Of a DNA stretch of 64,000 nucleotides, positions 11,364 through 22,696 are shown in pieces. Position 1 is the stretch's first letter, and each line of letters opens with the position of its first letter. The stretch spans positions 25,011,808-25,075,807 of the forward strand of contig CM038214.1 in the NCBI GenBank assembly GCA_021442155.1. The letters run 5' to 3'. This stretch comes from Cymbidium sinense. Taxonomy: Eukaryota > Streptophyta > Magnoliopsida > Asparagales > Orchidaceae. The notes beneath the pieces were generated by a model, which saw nothing but the letters and a program-made list of their open reading frames with translations, searched no databases and was not told where the DNA came from. Both the position numbers and the translations under genes were made by a program.

Positions 11364-12495
11364 GAGGTTTAGTGTTTTAGGGTTTATGCTTTTAGGGTTA
11401 AGGGTTTAGGGTTAGGGTTTAGGATTTAGGTTTTAAGGTTTAGAGTTTAGGGTTTATAGGTTTTGTGTTGTAGGTCTAGGGTTTAGGTTTTTTAGTTTTT
11501 TGTTTTAAATTTTAGGTTTATTTAGTTTATTTAGTTATTTATTTATTTATTAGTTATTTATTTATTTTAGTTTATAATATTTTTAATTTTATTTAGGTTT
11601 ATTTTTTATTTTTATTTTTATTTAGTTTAGTTTATTTATTTTAGGTTTATTTATTTTTAGTTTAGGGTTTTTATTTTAGTTTAAATTTTTAGGTTTAGGT
11701 TTATTTTTTAGTTAACTTTTATTTTTATTTTATTTTTTGGGTTTGGTTTTATTTTTAATTTTTAGGTTTAGGTTTAGGTTTTTATTTTATTTTTTTAGGT
11801 TTAGGTTTTACGTTTTTATTTTAGGTTTATTTTTAGGTTTTATTTTTTAGTTTAGGCTTAGGTTTATTTTTAATTTTTTTATTTCATTTAGTTTTTTTTT
11901 TAGGTTTAGCTTTAGTTTATTTTAAGTTTAGGTTTAGGTTTTATTTATTTCAGTTTAGGTTTAGGTTTATTTTATTTTTCTTTTAAATTTAGTTTTTTTT
12001 TTAGTTTAGGGTTTAGGTTTTATTTTTTATTTATTTTAGGTTTTATTTAGTTTTATTTAATTTTATTTTAGGTTTATTTTATTTTTATTTTCATTTAGTT
12101 TTATTTTATTCAGGTTTTTTATTCTTAGGTTAATTTTATTTTTTTTCTTTTATTTAGGTTTTGATTTAGTTTATTTTAGTTTATTTTTATTTATTATTTA
12201 ATTTTATTTTTAGTTATAGGTTTAGGTTTTAGTTTAAGTTTTTTACTTCATTTTTATTTTATTTTATTTAGGTTTAGGATTTCTTATTTATATTATTTTT
12301 AGGTTTTTTTTAATTTAGGTTAAGATTTTTAGGTTTTTATGGTTTAGGGTTTATGATTTAGGATTTTAGGGTTTAGGGTTTGAGGGTTTAAGGTTTAGGG
12401 TTAGGGTTTAAGGTTTAGGGTTTAGGGTTAAGTATTTAGGGTTTAGGGTTTAGGGCTTTCAGGGTTTAGGGTTTAGGGTTTAGGGTTTGGGGTTG
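11364..12495 (+). repeat. Telomere-like, T/A-rich, telomere-like blocks
   Basis: TTTAGGG-type words to about 11500, a T/A-rich block at about 11500-12320 without a recognisable tag, then TTTAGGG words up to the LINE B boundary. No gene seen. Confidence 0.88.
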
Positions 12496-13800
12496 CTTTT
12501 TTAACTAAAATGAAATAATTGCTCAGAAAAATAGATACAAGAAGACCATATTAGAGACTAAACTCAAAAAAAAAGAAAAAACTAAACAAAACTAGTTCTC
12601 AAATGAGCTACAGGAGAATCCTAAAGAGTTTAGTCCCTAAACTAATACATTGAATTGCAATAAATAAAAAAAAGTGAAGACTAAACTAAAAAAGCTAAGC
12701 AAAAGACAAAAAAGGGGAAGAATCCATGGAGCTCCAAAAGAACCTCAAAGAGGCAAGATCATAAGAAAAGGAAACACCAATCTGCAGCAACTCAACCATC
12801 TAAGAAAAAGAGACCATCGGAAATTCTAGCTCCCAAGAAGAAGAAGAGACCAAAAGAGAGAACCACACACAAGAAATCTCGATGAAGGAGATAAGAAAAC
12901 TTAATGAGAAAAAAACTCAGGCTCAGATATGAGGAAAGAAGGATAATCACAATAATGTGGGGCATCAAATCCTAAGTTCATCCAGTTTCAAAGAAGGGTT
13001 ACAAATAGGAAAGTCCCTAGCTAGAAAAATATCAAGGAAAAAATCCATCATATCATCATAGCCATCCTAGCCAAAGAAAAATACAAACCTATCATAATAG
13101 GCACCTTGCCACAAAAAGTGATGCTAAAAAAATAGAAAGAGAGAGGAGTGCAACATATAAACCTAACATAAGGCAATCCCAAACACATGAATATGAACAC
13201 CTCTTAAAAAAGATGGAGAAAAGAAGCTCACAACCCAAAAAAAAAGATCCCTCAAAGACAAAGTAAACAGAGCCCAGAACAACACCAATCCAAAGCCACT
13301 AAGGAACCAAGCCAATAAAGCCCATAACAACACTAAACCAAAGTCACCAAGGCACCAACAAAAGGAAAGGAAATAGCAAATGGAGCAACCACACAATAGA
13401 GCACCCAAGAAAAATAGCCAGGAAGAAAGAGAACCAAACCAATGGGAAGAAAGAGAACAAAAGCAAAAAAATAGCTAGAGATAATGGAAAAAAAACCACA
13501 CTAAGGAAAAACCTACCATAACAAAGAGAGAAAAAGCACCAACCAAAGAATAGCAGAAACAAAGAGACACTCATAAAACCAACCACTCAAGGGGAACCCA
13601 AAAAAGACAAATAAGAGCCATAAACCAAGCTAAGGAGGAAGGAGATTAAAGATACTCAACTAGCAAGAAAATAAATAAAGCTCAACCAAGAAAAATCAAC
13701 CAAAAGCAAAACCTCCCAAGGAAAGGGAGATTATTTCAAGAAGCTTTTGAACGAGTATCCCTCGACAAGTGAGGAGGGGAATAAATCTGAATATTTTATT
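12496..13800 (-). mobile_element. LINE B 3' region
   Basis: A-rich on the + strand, T-rich in sense, with no sustained coding signal. Shared landmarks with LINE E and fragment D include a CATCATAGCCATCC-like segment near 13050 (compare 34090 and 47820) and a GGCTCAG...GGGTTACAA pair near 12918-13010 (compare 33960-34030 and 47710-47790). Open frames at 13163-13408 and 13344-13586 are hydrophobic products of T-rich sequence, not genes. Confidence 0.72.
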
Positions 13801-13824
13801 CTTTTTCTTCTTGTAAATAGTTTT

Positions 13825-14820
13825 TTAACCATGCACTTTCTCCAAAAAATTTGCATCCAAAAATGAATCAATATTGTTATAAAAAACATGGGGATCAACA
13901 AAAGTTGTCAATTTCAAAGAAGAGCATTCAAAATCATCCACAACATTAGACAAAGGAAAATTAGAAATAGTATGCATTTTAGAATCAGAACTGAAAGGAG
14001 TAGAAATAGATTTATTAAGAAGATAATTATCAATATTTTCACTTTCCAATAAAATCTTAAGAGTTTCCTCCCTATCTTCATTCATAAAAGAAGCAAGAGG
14101 AGCATAATCTAGATTTTTAGTATAATCTTCATGTAAGGAATTAAAATAAGATTCAAATCCTATAGAAACACATAGCATATTACCAAAATTCTAAACATAA
14201 CTACTAGCCATAAAAGAACCATCATTTTGAACCAAAATAGAACTATTCACAATGAGAGAATTGTCATAAGTATCTAAATCTTATTTTTTAAAAGAAGGAT
14301 CACCAATATTAACAAGATTGTCAGGACTATAAGTTAAAATATCAGAAATAAGAACATTCTTTTCACCACCATTCTCAATCAAAGAAGGCAAAGAAATAGT
14401 CTCTTTCCCATGATCTAAAGTAGACATAGAAGAAAGAGAAACAACATTAAATTGATTGGAAGAAATGGTGTTAGCATCAATATTCAAACCATCATAATGA
14501 AAGGACTTATGCACAACATCCAAACCATTAGAATCATTAACCACAGCCTCTAAAGTCTTTCCCTTAGCAGAATCATCAAAAGAAACACTTAGAGCGTGAT
14601 TCTTAGTAAAAACATTTTTAAAAACATCAAAATTACCTTTCGCATTAGACAAATCATTAATAGGTAAAACTTTTTTTGAAGATTCATAAATATGGTTCTT
14701 TTATCCAACTTTAGAGGATCATCAGCTTTTTCAACAATTGAATTCTTACTGGTGATTTTCTTCTTAAGGGAGGGATGAGCAGTAAAGCATTCAGAAATTT
14801 CATGGCCATGAATCTTACAA
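13825..14820 (-). pseudogene. LINE B ORF1, C-terminal part
   Basis: Two long frames, 14652-14281 and 14178-13825, together read as an Asn/Ser/Asp-rich tail typical of plant LINE ORF1 linker regions. The zinc knuckle spans the nested insertion: its first half lies at about 15160-15195 and its second half, including the final Cys, at about 14780-14820. If the insertion is disregarded the knuckle reads Y-N-H-C-K-I-H-G-H with the final Cys present, so the first Cys is replaced by Tyr. An in-frame stop separates the two tail segments near 14187. Confidence 0.78.
14806..14820. repeat. Target-site duplication of the RTE insertion, left copy
   Basis: CCATGAATCTTACAA, identical to 15160-15174. The two copies flank the RTE fragment exactly, and disregarding one copy plus the insert rejoins the LINE B ORF1 zinc-knuckle codons. 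Confidence 0.93.
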
Positions 14821-15159
14821 CAATAACTACAAGCCTTTATCCCACTAAGTGGGGTCAGCTACATGAATCCTTCATCTCCATTGTGTTCTATTATGTGTCA
14901 AATTCTCATTTAATTCAAGTATATTAAGGTCATATTTTATACATCTTAACCAAGTCTTTTTAGGTCTACCTCTACCTTTCTTAACATAAGGCAAATCTAA
15001 TGCATCTACTCTCCTAACTAGGTCATTGGATGACCGACACTTTATGTGGACAAACCATCTAAGGTGACTCTCTCTAATCTTATCTGCCACTGGAGCTACT
15101 CCAACTTTTTCCCGAACATACTCATTTCGCATTTTATCTCTAAGCGTAAAGCCACTCAT
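14821..15159 (-). mobile_element. Nested RTE-type LINE 3' end
   Basis: A 339-bp, heavily 5'-truncated copy of a different non-LTR family. The frame 15159-14872 encodes the C-terminal end of an RTE-clade reverse transcriptase protein, recognised by REKVGVAPVADKIRESHLRW, then RRVDALDLPYVKKGRGRPKK and a final NRTQWR. Non-coding sequence then gives the characteristic 3' end, whose complement at 14834-14860 contains TTTATCCCACTAAGTGGGG, followed by a TTG/TTA-like tail (14821-14833). It sits inside the zinc-knuckle codons of LINE B ORF1, between 15-bp direct repeats, so it inserted after LINE B. Confidence 0.93.
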
Positions 15160-15174
15160 CCATGAATCTTACAA
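15160..15174. repeat. Target-site duplication of the RTE insertion, right copy
   Basis: CCATGAATCTTACAA, a perfect match to 14806-14820. No mismatch in 15 bp suggests the nested insertion is much younger than the surrounding LINE. Confidence 0.93.
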
Positions 15175-15915
15175 TGATTATAAAAAAATGGGAAAGTTCT
15201 CAAAAATAACTTTCTAAAAATAATCATGGTTTTTGAACCCAACCAAATTTCTTTCAGGTATTTTTTAGTAATATCAATCTCTACAAGAATTCTAGCAACA
15301 TACAGTCTACAAGAAGCAATTATTGCTTGATCAACTTGCAAAGGCTGACCAAAAATCAACCTAATACCAAAAAGAATCTGATCATTAAATAGATGAATCC
15401 ACAAGTTAGGTATAGAAATCCAAATCAGAACAATAGGAGATTCTTCATTAACATCAAACATAGCTGTCCACTTCAGAATACATTTGACAAATAAAAATCT
15501 AATAAGAACACCTAGAAAAAAATCTTTTGTAATCAATGTCATTACAAAGTTTAATTAGAACATGCCTTGGATCAATCAGCCCAATAGACAAAGAACCAGA
15601 TAAATTTAAGCTATGAAAAAAAGAATGAATATATTCTTTCTTTGGCCATTTAAATGAAAACTTTCAAATTAAAGAAAAAGCAAAAGGCTCAGCTAATCTT
15701 TCAATATCCTCAATTGAAATCATAATTGTTGAAGTACTTTTAAAAGTCATATGAACAAATTCAAAGGAGTCTTGATGGAGGAATTCTTGAATTTGAAAGA
15801 TATAATTTATGGATTTGATGAAGCTTACACCATGAGTTACGGCTCCGTGATAAGAACAGGTCAAGATCGCCCAAGGCCGACAATCTATAGGGAATCCAAG
15901 AGAGAAAGCACTCAA
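15160..15915 (-). pseudogene. LINE B ORF1, N-terminal DUF4283 part
   Basis: The frame from 15915 reads into the DUF4283 domain as DIERLAEPFAFSLI and then meets a stop (15664-15666) where related copies read SLVGKFS. Beyond the stop the same frame gives FSFKWPKKEYIHSFFHSLNL and a GLIDPRHVLIKL motif (to about 15560), the conserved core of DUF4283. The next frame, 15542-15156, carries the second half with VLIWISIPNLWIH, GQPLQVDQAI, VEIDITKK and the start of the zinc knuckle. ORF1 is thus nearly complete but broken by at least one stop, one frameshift and the RTE insertion. Confidence 0.85.
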
Positions 15916-15955
15916 AACTCACCAAGAATGTGAGGGATCTCAAAATCACCCAATA

Positions 15956-18540
15956 ATAGGGTTTAATTTAGTTTTAGGGTTTAGGTTTTAGGTTTAGTGT
16001 TTATTAGATATTATTAGGTTTTATTAATTAGGTTATTATTAGTTTATTATTAATTTATGTTTAGCTTAGTTAGTTTAGTTTTAGTTTGTTTATTAGTTTA
16101 CTTTTTTTAGTTATTAATATTTTAAGTTAGTTTAGGGGGGTTTAAGTTTAGTTTATTTAGTTGGTTAGTTTATTGGGGTTTAGTTTGTTTTAGTTTATTT
16201 ATTTATTATTATTAATTAGTTAAGTTATTATTAGTTAGTTATTTATTTATTTAGTTTAGTTTTGTTAGTTTATTTATTAGTTTAGTTTATTAGTTTTATT
16301 AGTTTAGTTATGGGTTTAGGTTTATTAGTTTTTATTATTATTTTTTTGTTTAGTTTATGGTTTAGTTTTTTATTAGTTATTATTAGTTCTTTATTGTTTA
16401 TTTTTATTATTAGTTTAGTTAGTTGGTTTATTATTATTTCATTTAGGTTTTTTTCTATGGTTTATTGTTATTATTAGTTTATGTTTATTATTATTAGTTT
16501 TATTATTATTATTTAGTTTATTTATTTAGTTATGGTTTAGGGTTTAGTTATTTAGTTATTTATTAGTTAGTTTATTATTAATTTTATTATTATTAGTTTA
16601 TTAGTTTAGTTAATTATTATTATTATTATTAATTTTTATTAGTTTAGTTATTGTTAGTTAGTTTTATTATTATTATTATTATTATTATTTTATTTATTAG
16701 CTTTCTTAGTTTAGTTATTTAGTTCATTATATTTATCTAGTTATTAGTTTATTACTAGTTAGTTATTATTAATTTTTTTAGTTAGGTGTTTTATTTTTAG
16801 TTTATAATTAGTTATTAGATAGTTTATTAGGTTTAGTTAATATTAGTTTTATTTATTAGTTTGTTTTTATGGTTTATTAATTTAGGTTTAGGGTTTAGTT
16901 TTAGTTAGTTGTTTAATTATTTATTATTAGTTGTTATTATTAGTTTATTAGTTTAGTTTTAATGTTTATTATTTATTAGGGTTTAGGTTTATTTTTAATT
17001 TGTTTAGTTTTATTAGTTAGTTTTTTTAGTTAGTTTGTTTATTAGTTATTAGTTTTAGATTATTTATTATTTATTATTAGTTTTATTTTATTTATTATTA
17101 GTTTTAGTTTTTTTATTAATTATTATTAGGTTTTTAGTTTATTATTTATTAGTTTATTAGGTTTTATTAGTTTTACTTTAGTTTTATTATTAGTTTATTA
17201 GTTTTTTTAGTTATTATTTAGTTATTATTATTTGTTGAATTAGTTTACTTATTAGTTATTTTACTTTAGTTTAATTTGTTATTATTAGTTTTATTATTAT
17301 TAGTTTTATTAATTTAGATTTAGGGGTTTAGTGTTTAGTTTATTTAGTTTTATTACTATTATTATTATTATTATTATTATTATTTATTTATTTTAGTTAA
17401 TATTATTATAAATTTATTAGTTTTAGTTAGTTTAGTTGTTAGTTATTTATTTAGTTAGTTTAGTTATTCTTAGTTTATTATTATTAGTTAGTTATTATTA
17501 TTTTTATTATTTAGTTTTTATTTAGTTTATTATTATTTATTAGTTTAATTAGTTTAGTTTTAGTTATTTATTATTTAGTTTATTATTATTATTATTATTA
17601 GTTTAGTTTAGTTAGTTTTTATGTTATTAAGGTTTCTTATTATTTAGTGTCTTTTTAGTTATTATTAGTTTTTAGAATAGTTTATTTATTATTATTATTA
17701 GTTATTAGTTTATTAGTTTAGTTAGTTTTATTAGTTTATTATTATTAATTAGTTAGTTTATTAAGTTTGTTTATTATTATTAGGTTTAGTTTATTTATTT
17801 AGGTTTTATTTATTATTTAGTTTATTATTAGTTTAGTTTTTTATTATTATTAGTTTAGTTATTAGTTTTCTTTAGTTTAGTTTATTATTAGTTTATTAGT
17901 TTAGTGTTAGTTGTTATTAGTTATGTAGTTTTAGTTTATTAATTTTTTTAATTTTATTATTAGTTTTAGTTATTATTATTTAGTTAGTTTATTATTAGCT
18001 TTAGTTAGTTTATTAGTTAATTAGTTTAGTTTATTTATTAGTTAGTTATTATTCTTAGTATTTTATTAGTTATTTAGTTAGTTTAATAGTTTTATTTTAT
18101 TAGTTATTAGTTTTAGTTTAATTAGTTTAGTTATTGGGTTTAGTTTTATTATTAGTTAGCTATTTATTAAGTTAGTTATGTTTAGGGTTTAGGTTGATTA
18201 GTTAGTTATTTATTATGGTTTAGTTTAGTTAATTTATTAGTTTAGTTCTAGTTATTAGTTTAGGTTTAGTTTAGTTCTTATTAGTTTTATTAGTTTAATT
18301 TATTTTTAGTTAGTTTATTAGTGGGGGTGTTTTTTGTATATGTATAATTTAGTTATTAGTTTATTTATTAGTTTATTTTGTTTTTGTTATTATTAGTTTA
18401 TTAGTTTTTAGTTATTATTTTGTTAGTTTAGTTTAGTTAGTTTTATTAGTTTCTATTTTAGTTTATTATTTATGTAGTAGTTTTAGTTTATTATTTATTA
18501 GTTTCAATTTTAGTTAGTTTAGTTTCATGTTTTACTAGTT
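15956..18540 (+). repeat. TTA-rich repeat domain (TTTAGTTTATTATTAG type)
   Basis: About 2.6 kb of TTAG, TTTAG and TTATTA words with very few GGG triplets. It differs clearly from both the TTTAGGG and the TTTATTTTAGG blocks. It contains short (TTA)n microsatellites, for example about 16663-16690 and 17350-17385. Starts exactly at the 5' edge of LINE B and ends where TTTAGGG words resume near 18547. The only domain of this type in the window. No gene seen. Confidence 0.88.
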
Positions 18541-18805
18541 TCTTATTAGGGTTTAGGGTTTAGGGTTTAGGGTTTAGGTCATGGGGTTTAGCATTTTAGG
18601 GTATAAGGTTTAGGGTTTAGGTTTAGGGTTGTAGGTTTAGGGTTTAGGGTTTAGGTTTAGGGTTAGTTTTAGGGTTTAGCATTTAGGGTTAGGGTTTTTT
18701 TTTATTTTTTTATTTTTTTTAATTTTAGGGTTTAGAGTTTAGGGTTTAGGTTTTAGGTTTAGGGTTCAGTTAGTTATTGGTTTAGAGTTTTTGGTTTTTT
18801 TTAAT
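18541..18805 (+). repeat. TTTAGGG telomere-like block
   Basis: Dense TTTAGGG heptamers with variants between the TTA-rich domain and GRP copy 4. Confidence 0.9.
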
Positions 18806-19252
18806 AGAGAATAAATTCAGATTCAACATTTTTTTCTTGATTTCATCAACCAAGTAACACACCAAGTTCTCAAAGATACAAGTGACAACATAAATAAAAG
18901 ATGAGCATGCATAGAGCAAATAAAAAACCCTATATAACTAGTATCGTCTCTATTGTAAAGACACAATTCCATAAGCAGCAAATCGGATCAGCCCTTCTTC
19001 AATTTCTCTAATTCCCATCAAATCCACCCTGGCCTCTTGAGTTGCGGGATCCACCATCATATCCCTCCGCCACCACCATGGCTGTAACCTCCGTCACTCC
19101 TCCTACCATAACCACCCTTTTCGACCACCACCTCCATATCCACCGGCACCTCTGATCCCCCCACCCTATGATAATGCCACCTCAGCCTTCACCTCCACCC
19201 AAATCTTGACTAAGTGGTTAGATGATGCTCCATCAGGTTCTACCCATTCTTG
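18806..19252 (-). pseudogene. GRP gene 3' fragment, copy 4
   Basis: About 447 bp with complete layout. In sense it starts at the telomeric junction near 19252 (CCAAGAATGGG), runs through a Gly-rich coding relic with GGTGGTGGT-like codons to a stop region near 19000, and ends with a 3' UTR at about 18806. A run of eight A follows the UTR in sense (complement of about 18794-18801) before telomeric DNA. Frame broken. Confidence 0.87.
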
Positions 19253-20704
19253 GGGTTTAGATTTTAGTTCAAATTTATTAGGTTTTAGGGTTTAGGTTTA
19301 TTTTTAAATTTATTTAGTTACTTTAGGTTTAGTTTTAGGGTTTTGGGTTTTGGGTTTAGGGTTTGGGGTTTACGGTTCAAGGTTTAGGCTTTATGGTTTA
19401 GAGTTTAGCATTTAGAGTTTAGGGTTTAGGGTTTAGTATTAGGGTTTTAGGGTTTATTCTTTTTGAGTTTAGGATTTAGGGTTAGGGTTAGGGTTTAGGG
19501 TTTGTTTAGGGTTTAGGGTTTAGGGTTTAGGGTTTAGGTTTTTTTTAAAATTAAGTAAACCAGTAGGTTAAGGTTTATTTAGTTTTTTTAATTTATTTTT
19601 TATTTCTAAGTTTATTTATTTTAGTTTAGGTTTTTTATTTTAGTTTATTTTTTAGGTATAGGTTTACGTTAATGTTTATATTTTAGTTGAGTATTATTTT
19701 CATTTTATTTTTTAGGTTTAGGTTTTTTTTCATTTTTAGGTTTAGGTTTAGGTTTTTATTTTATGCTTTTAGGTTTCAATTTTAGGTTTTTATTTTAGGT
19801 TTATTTTTAGGTTTTATTTTCTAGTTTAGGTTTAGGTTTATTTTTAATTTATTTTTTAGGTTTTGGATTTATTTTCATTTTTAGGTTTACATTTAGGTTT
19901 TTATTTTATTTTTTTAGGTTTAGGTTTTATGTTTTTTAAGTTTATTTTTAGGTTTTATTTTTTAGTTTAGGTTTAAGTTTATTTTAATTTATTTTATTTT
20001 ATTTAGTTTAGCTTTAAGTTTTATTTATCTTAGTTTATTTTATTTTATTTTAGGTTTAGGTTTATTTTATTATTATTTTAGAAATATTTATTTTTAATTT
20101 AGGGCTTAGGTTTTATTTTTTATTTATTTTTAGGAGTTGGTCTTTATTTAGTTTTTATTTTATTTTATTATTATTTTATGTTTAGTTTTTATTTTATTTA
20201 AGTTTTTAATTCTTAGGTCTATGTTATTTTTAGTTTAGTTTATGTTTTTATTTATTTTATTTTAGTTTAATTTTAATTTTAATATTATTTTATTTTTAGG
20301 TTTAAGTTTAGGTTTTATTTTAGGTTTTATTTTATTTTATTTTTTAATTTATTTAGGTTTAGGTTTAATTATTTATTTTATTTTAGGTTTTATTTAGTTT
20401 AGTTTTAGGTTTTAGGTTTTAGTTTAGTTTAGAGTTTAGGTTTTAGGTTTAGGATTTTATGGTTTAGGTTTAGTTAGGTTTTAGGGTTTATTGTTTAGTT
20501 GAGTGTTTAGGTTTTAAGGTTTAGTGTTTAGGTTTAGGGTTTAAGGTTTTTTTTTAAGGGTTTAAAGTTTAGGTTTAGGTTTAGGTTAAGGTTGGAGTTT
20601 AGGAGTTTATAGTTAAGGTTTGAGTTTAAGGTTTAAAGGTTTAAGGGATTAGGGTTAGATTAGGTTTAGGGTTTAGGGTTTAGGTTTGTTTAATTTTTAA
20701 AAAA
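19253..20704 (+). repeat. Telomere-like block and tagged T/A-rich monomer
   Basis: TTTAGGG words to about 19545, tag TTAAGTAAACCAGTAGG at 19551-19567, T/A-rich words to about 20400, then TTTAGG/TTTAGGG words. An internal segment (about 19730-19850) recurs at 19855-19990, a local tandem duplication of about 130 bp. No gene seen. Confidence 0.86.
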
Positions 20705-22696
20705 TTTAAGTAAACCATTAGGTTTAGGTTTATTTAGTTTATTTTTTATTTTAGTTTATTTTAATTTTTATTTAGGTTTATTTTTATATTTATTTAGTTT
20801 TTTTTTATTTTATGTTTATTGATTTTAGTTTAGCTTTTTATTTTAGTTTATTTTATAGGTTTAGGTTTAGGATTATGTTTATTTTTAGCTTTGTTTTATT
20901 TTTATTTTATTTTTTAGGTTTAGGTTTTATTTTTTATTTTTAGGTTTAGGTTTAGGTTTTAGGTTTAAGGTTTATTTTTAGGTTTTGTTTTATTATTTAG
21001 GTTTAGGTTTATTTTTAATTTATTTAATTTATTTAGTTTAGGGTTTAGGTTGACTTTATTTTAGGTTTAGGTTTAAGTTTTATTTAATTTAGTTTAGGTT
21101 TAAGTTTATTTTATTTTGTTTATTTGAGGTTTAGGTTTTTTATTTAGTTTAGGGTTTAGGTTTTATTTTTTATTTATTTTTCAATTTTATTTTCATGTTT
21201 ATTTTTTAGTTTTAGGTTTTTATTTAATCTTTATTTTAATTTATTTTAGGTTTATTTTATTTTTATTTTACTTTTAGTTTTTATTTTATTTAGGTTTTTT
21301 AGTTTTAAGTTTATTTTATTTTTTAGTTCAGTTTAGGTTTTCATTTATTTTATTTTAATTTAGTTTTTATTTTCATTTTTATTTTTTATTTTTAGGATTT
21401 AGTTTATATTTAGGTTTATGTTTAGATTTCAGTTTAGGTTTTTTTTTTTTTTTTTTTAATTTTATTTAGGTTTAAGTTTTTCAATTTATTTTATTTTTTA
21501 AGTTTTATTTAGTTTGGGTTTATTCTTTTAGGTTTTTAGGGTTTAGGGTTTAAGGTTTGGGGTTTAGGGTTTAGAGTTTAGGGTTTTAGGGTTTAGGGTT
21601 TAGGATTTAGCGTTGTAGGTTTAGGGTTTAAGGTTTAGGGTTTAGGGTTAATTTTAGGCTTTAGGTTTTAGGCTTAGGGTTTAGGTTTAGGGTTTTAGGT
21701 TTATGCTTTTAGGATTAAGTGTTTTGCATTATGGATTAAGGTTTAGGGTTTAGGGTTTTTTAAGATTTAGGGTTTAGGGTTTTGGGTTTAGTGTTTAGAG
21801 TTTAGGATTTAGGGTTTTTTAGAGTTTAGTGTTTAGGGTTAACAGGTTCAAGTTAGTTTAGGGTTTAGGATTCTTTTGGGCTTTATAGTTTAGTCTTTAG
21901 GGTTTAGGTTTGAGTTTAGATTAGTTTAGAGTTTAGCTTATGGTTTTAGGGTTTAGGGTTTAGAGGTTTAGTGTTTAGGAGTTTAGTTAGTTAGGGTGTA
22001 GGTTTAGGGTTTAAGTTTAGTTTAGGTTTTAGGAGTTAGGGTTTAGTTTAGATTTTAGGTTTAGTTTTAGTTTATAGTTTAGGGTTTAGATTCTTTTTAT
22101 AATTTAGGCTTTAGGGTTTAGGGTTTAGGGTTTAAGGTTTTATGATTTAGGTTTTAGGTTTAGGGTTTAGGGTTTATGGTTAGGGTTTAGGGTATATGGT
22201 TTAGGGTTTTAGGGTTTAACGTTTAGTGTTTAGGGCTTTTTTAAAAAAAATTAGGTTTAAGTTTAGGTTTAGGTTTATTTTTTATTTTTTTATTTAGTTT
22301 AGGTTGAAGTTTATTTATTTTTTGTTTAGCTTATTTTTTGGATTTATTTCAGTTTAGGTTGTATTTATTTTTTAGTTTTTATTTTTAGTTTAGTTTTGGT
22401 ATCGGCTTATTTAGATTTATTTTATTATTTATTTAATTAGTTTATTTTCTTTAGTTTATGTTTAGGTTTTATTTTTTATTTTAGTTTATTTTTTATTTTT
22501 GTTTAGTTTAGGTTTTATTTCAGTTTAGTTTAGGTTTATTTAGGTTTAGGTTTATTTTAGGTTTAGGTTTTATTTATTTATTATTTAGTTTATTTATTTT
22601 TAGTTTTTTTTAGTTTAGTATAGTTTATTTTATTTAGTTTTTAGTTCATTTAGTTTAAGTTTAGGTTTATTTTTAGTTTATTTAGTTTATTTTAGG
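20705..22696 (+). repeat. Tagged T/A-rich monomer, telomere-like block, untagged T/A-rich block
   Basis: Tag TTTAAGTAAACCATTAGG at about 20704-20721, T/A-rich words to about 21530, TTTAGGG words to about 22235, then T/A-rich sequence without a tag to the edge of LINE C. No gene seen. Confidence 0.87.

Larger units (their letters stand above)
12496..15955 (-). mobile_element. L1-type LINE B, internally deleted (ORF2 absent)
   Basis: Minus-strand LINE derivative. In sense order: 5' leader and ORF1 N-terminus (15955-15160), a nested RTE fragment (14821-15159), the rest of ORF1 (14820-13825), then directly a 3' region (about 13800-12496) related to 33521-34520 and 47377-50100. No endonuclease, reverse transcriptase or RNase H sequence lies between ORF1 and the 3' region, so about 4 kb has been lost relative to LINE E. 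The left edge has a short T-run (TTTTTT, about 12490), which could be an eroded poly(A) tail on the sense strand. Its 5' sequence differs from A and C, suggesting a different subfamily. Confidence 0.85.

Noticed and set aside
13163..13586. Two overlapping Leu/Phe/Trp-rich open frames
   Set aside because: By-products of T-rich sense sequence in the LINE B 3' region; no conserved motif and overlapping frames.
15956..18540. CRISPR-like or other array with spacers
   Set aside because: No conserved direct repeat with unique spacers of constant length; simple TTA/TTAG words only, in a plant-type context.
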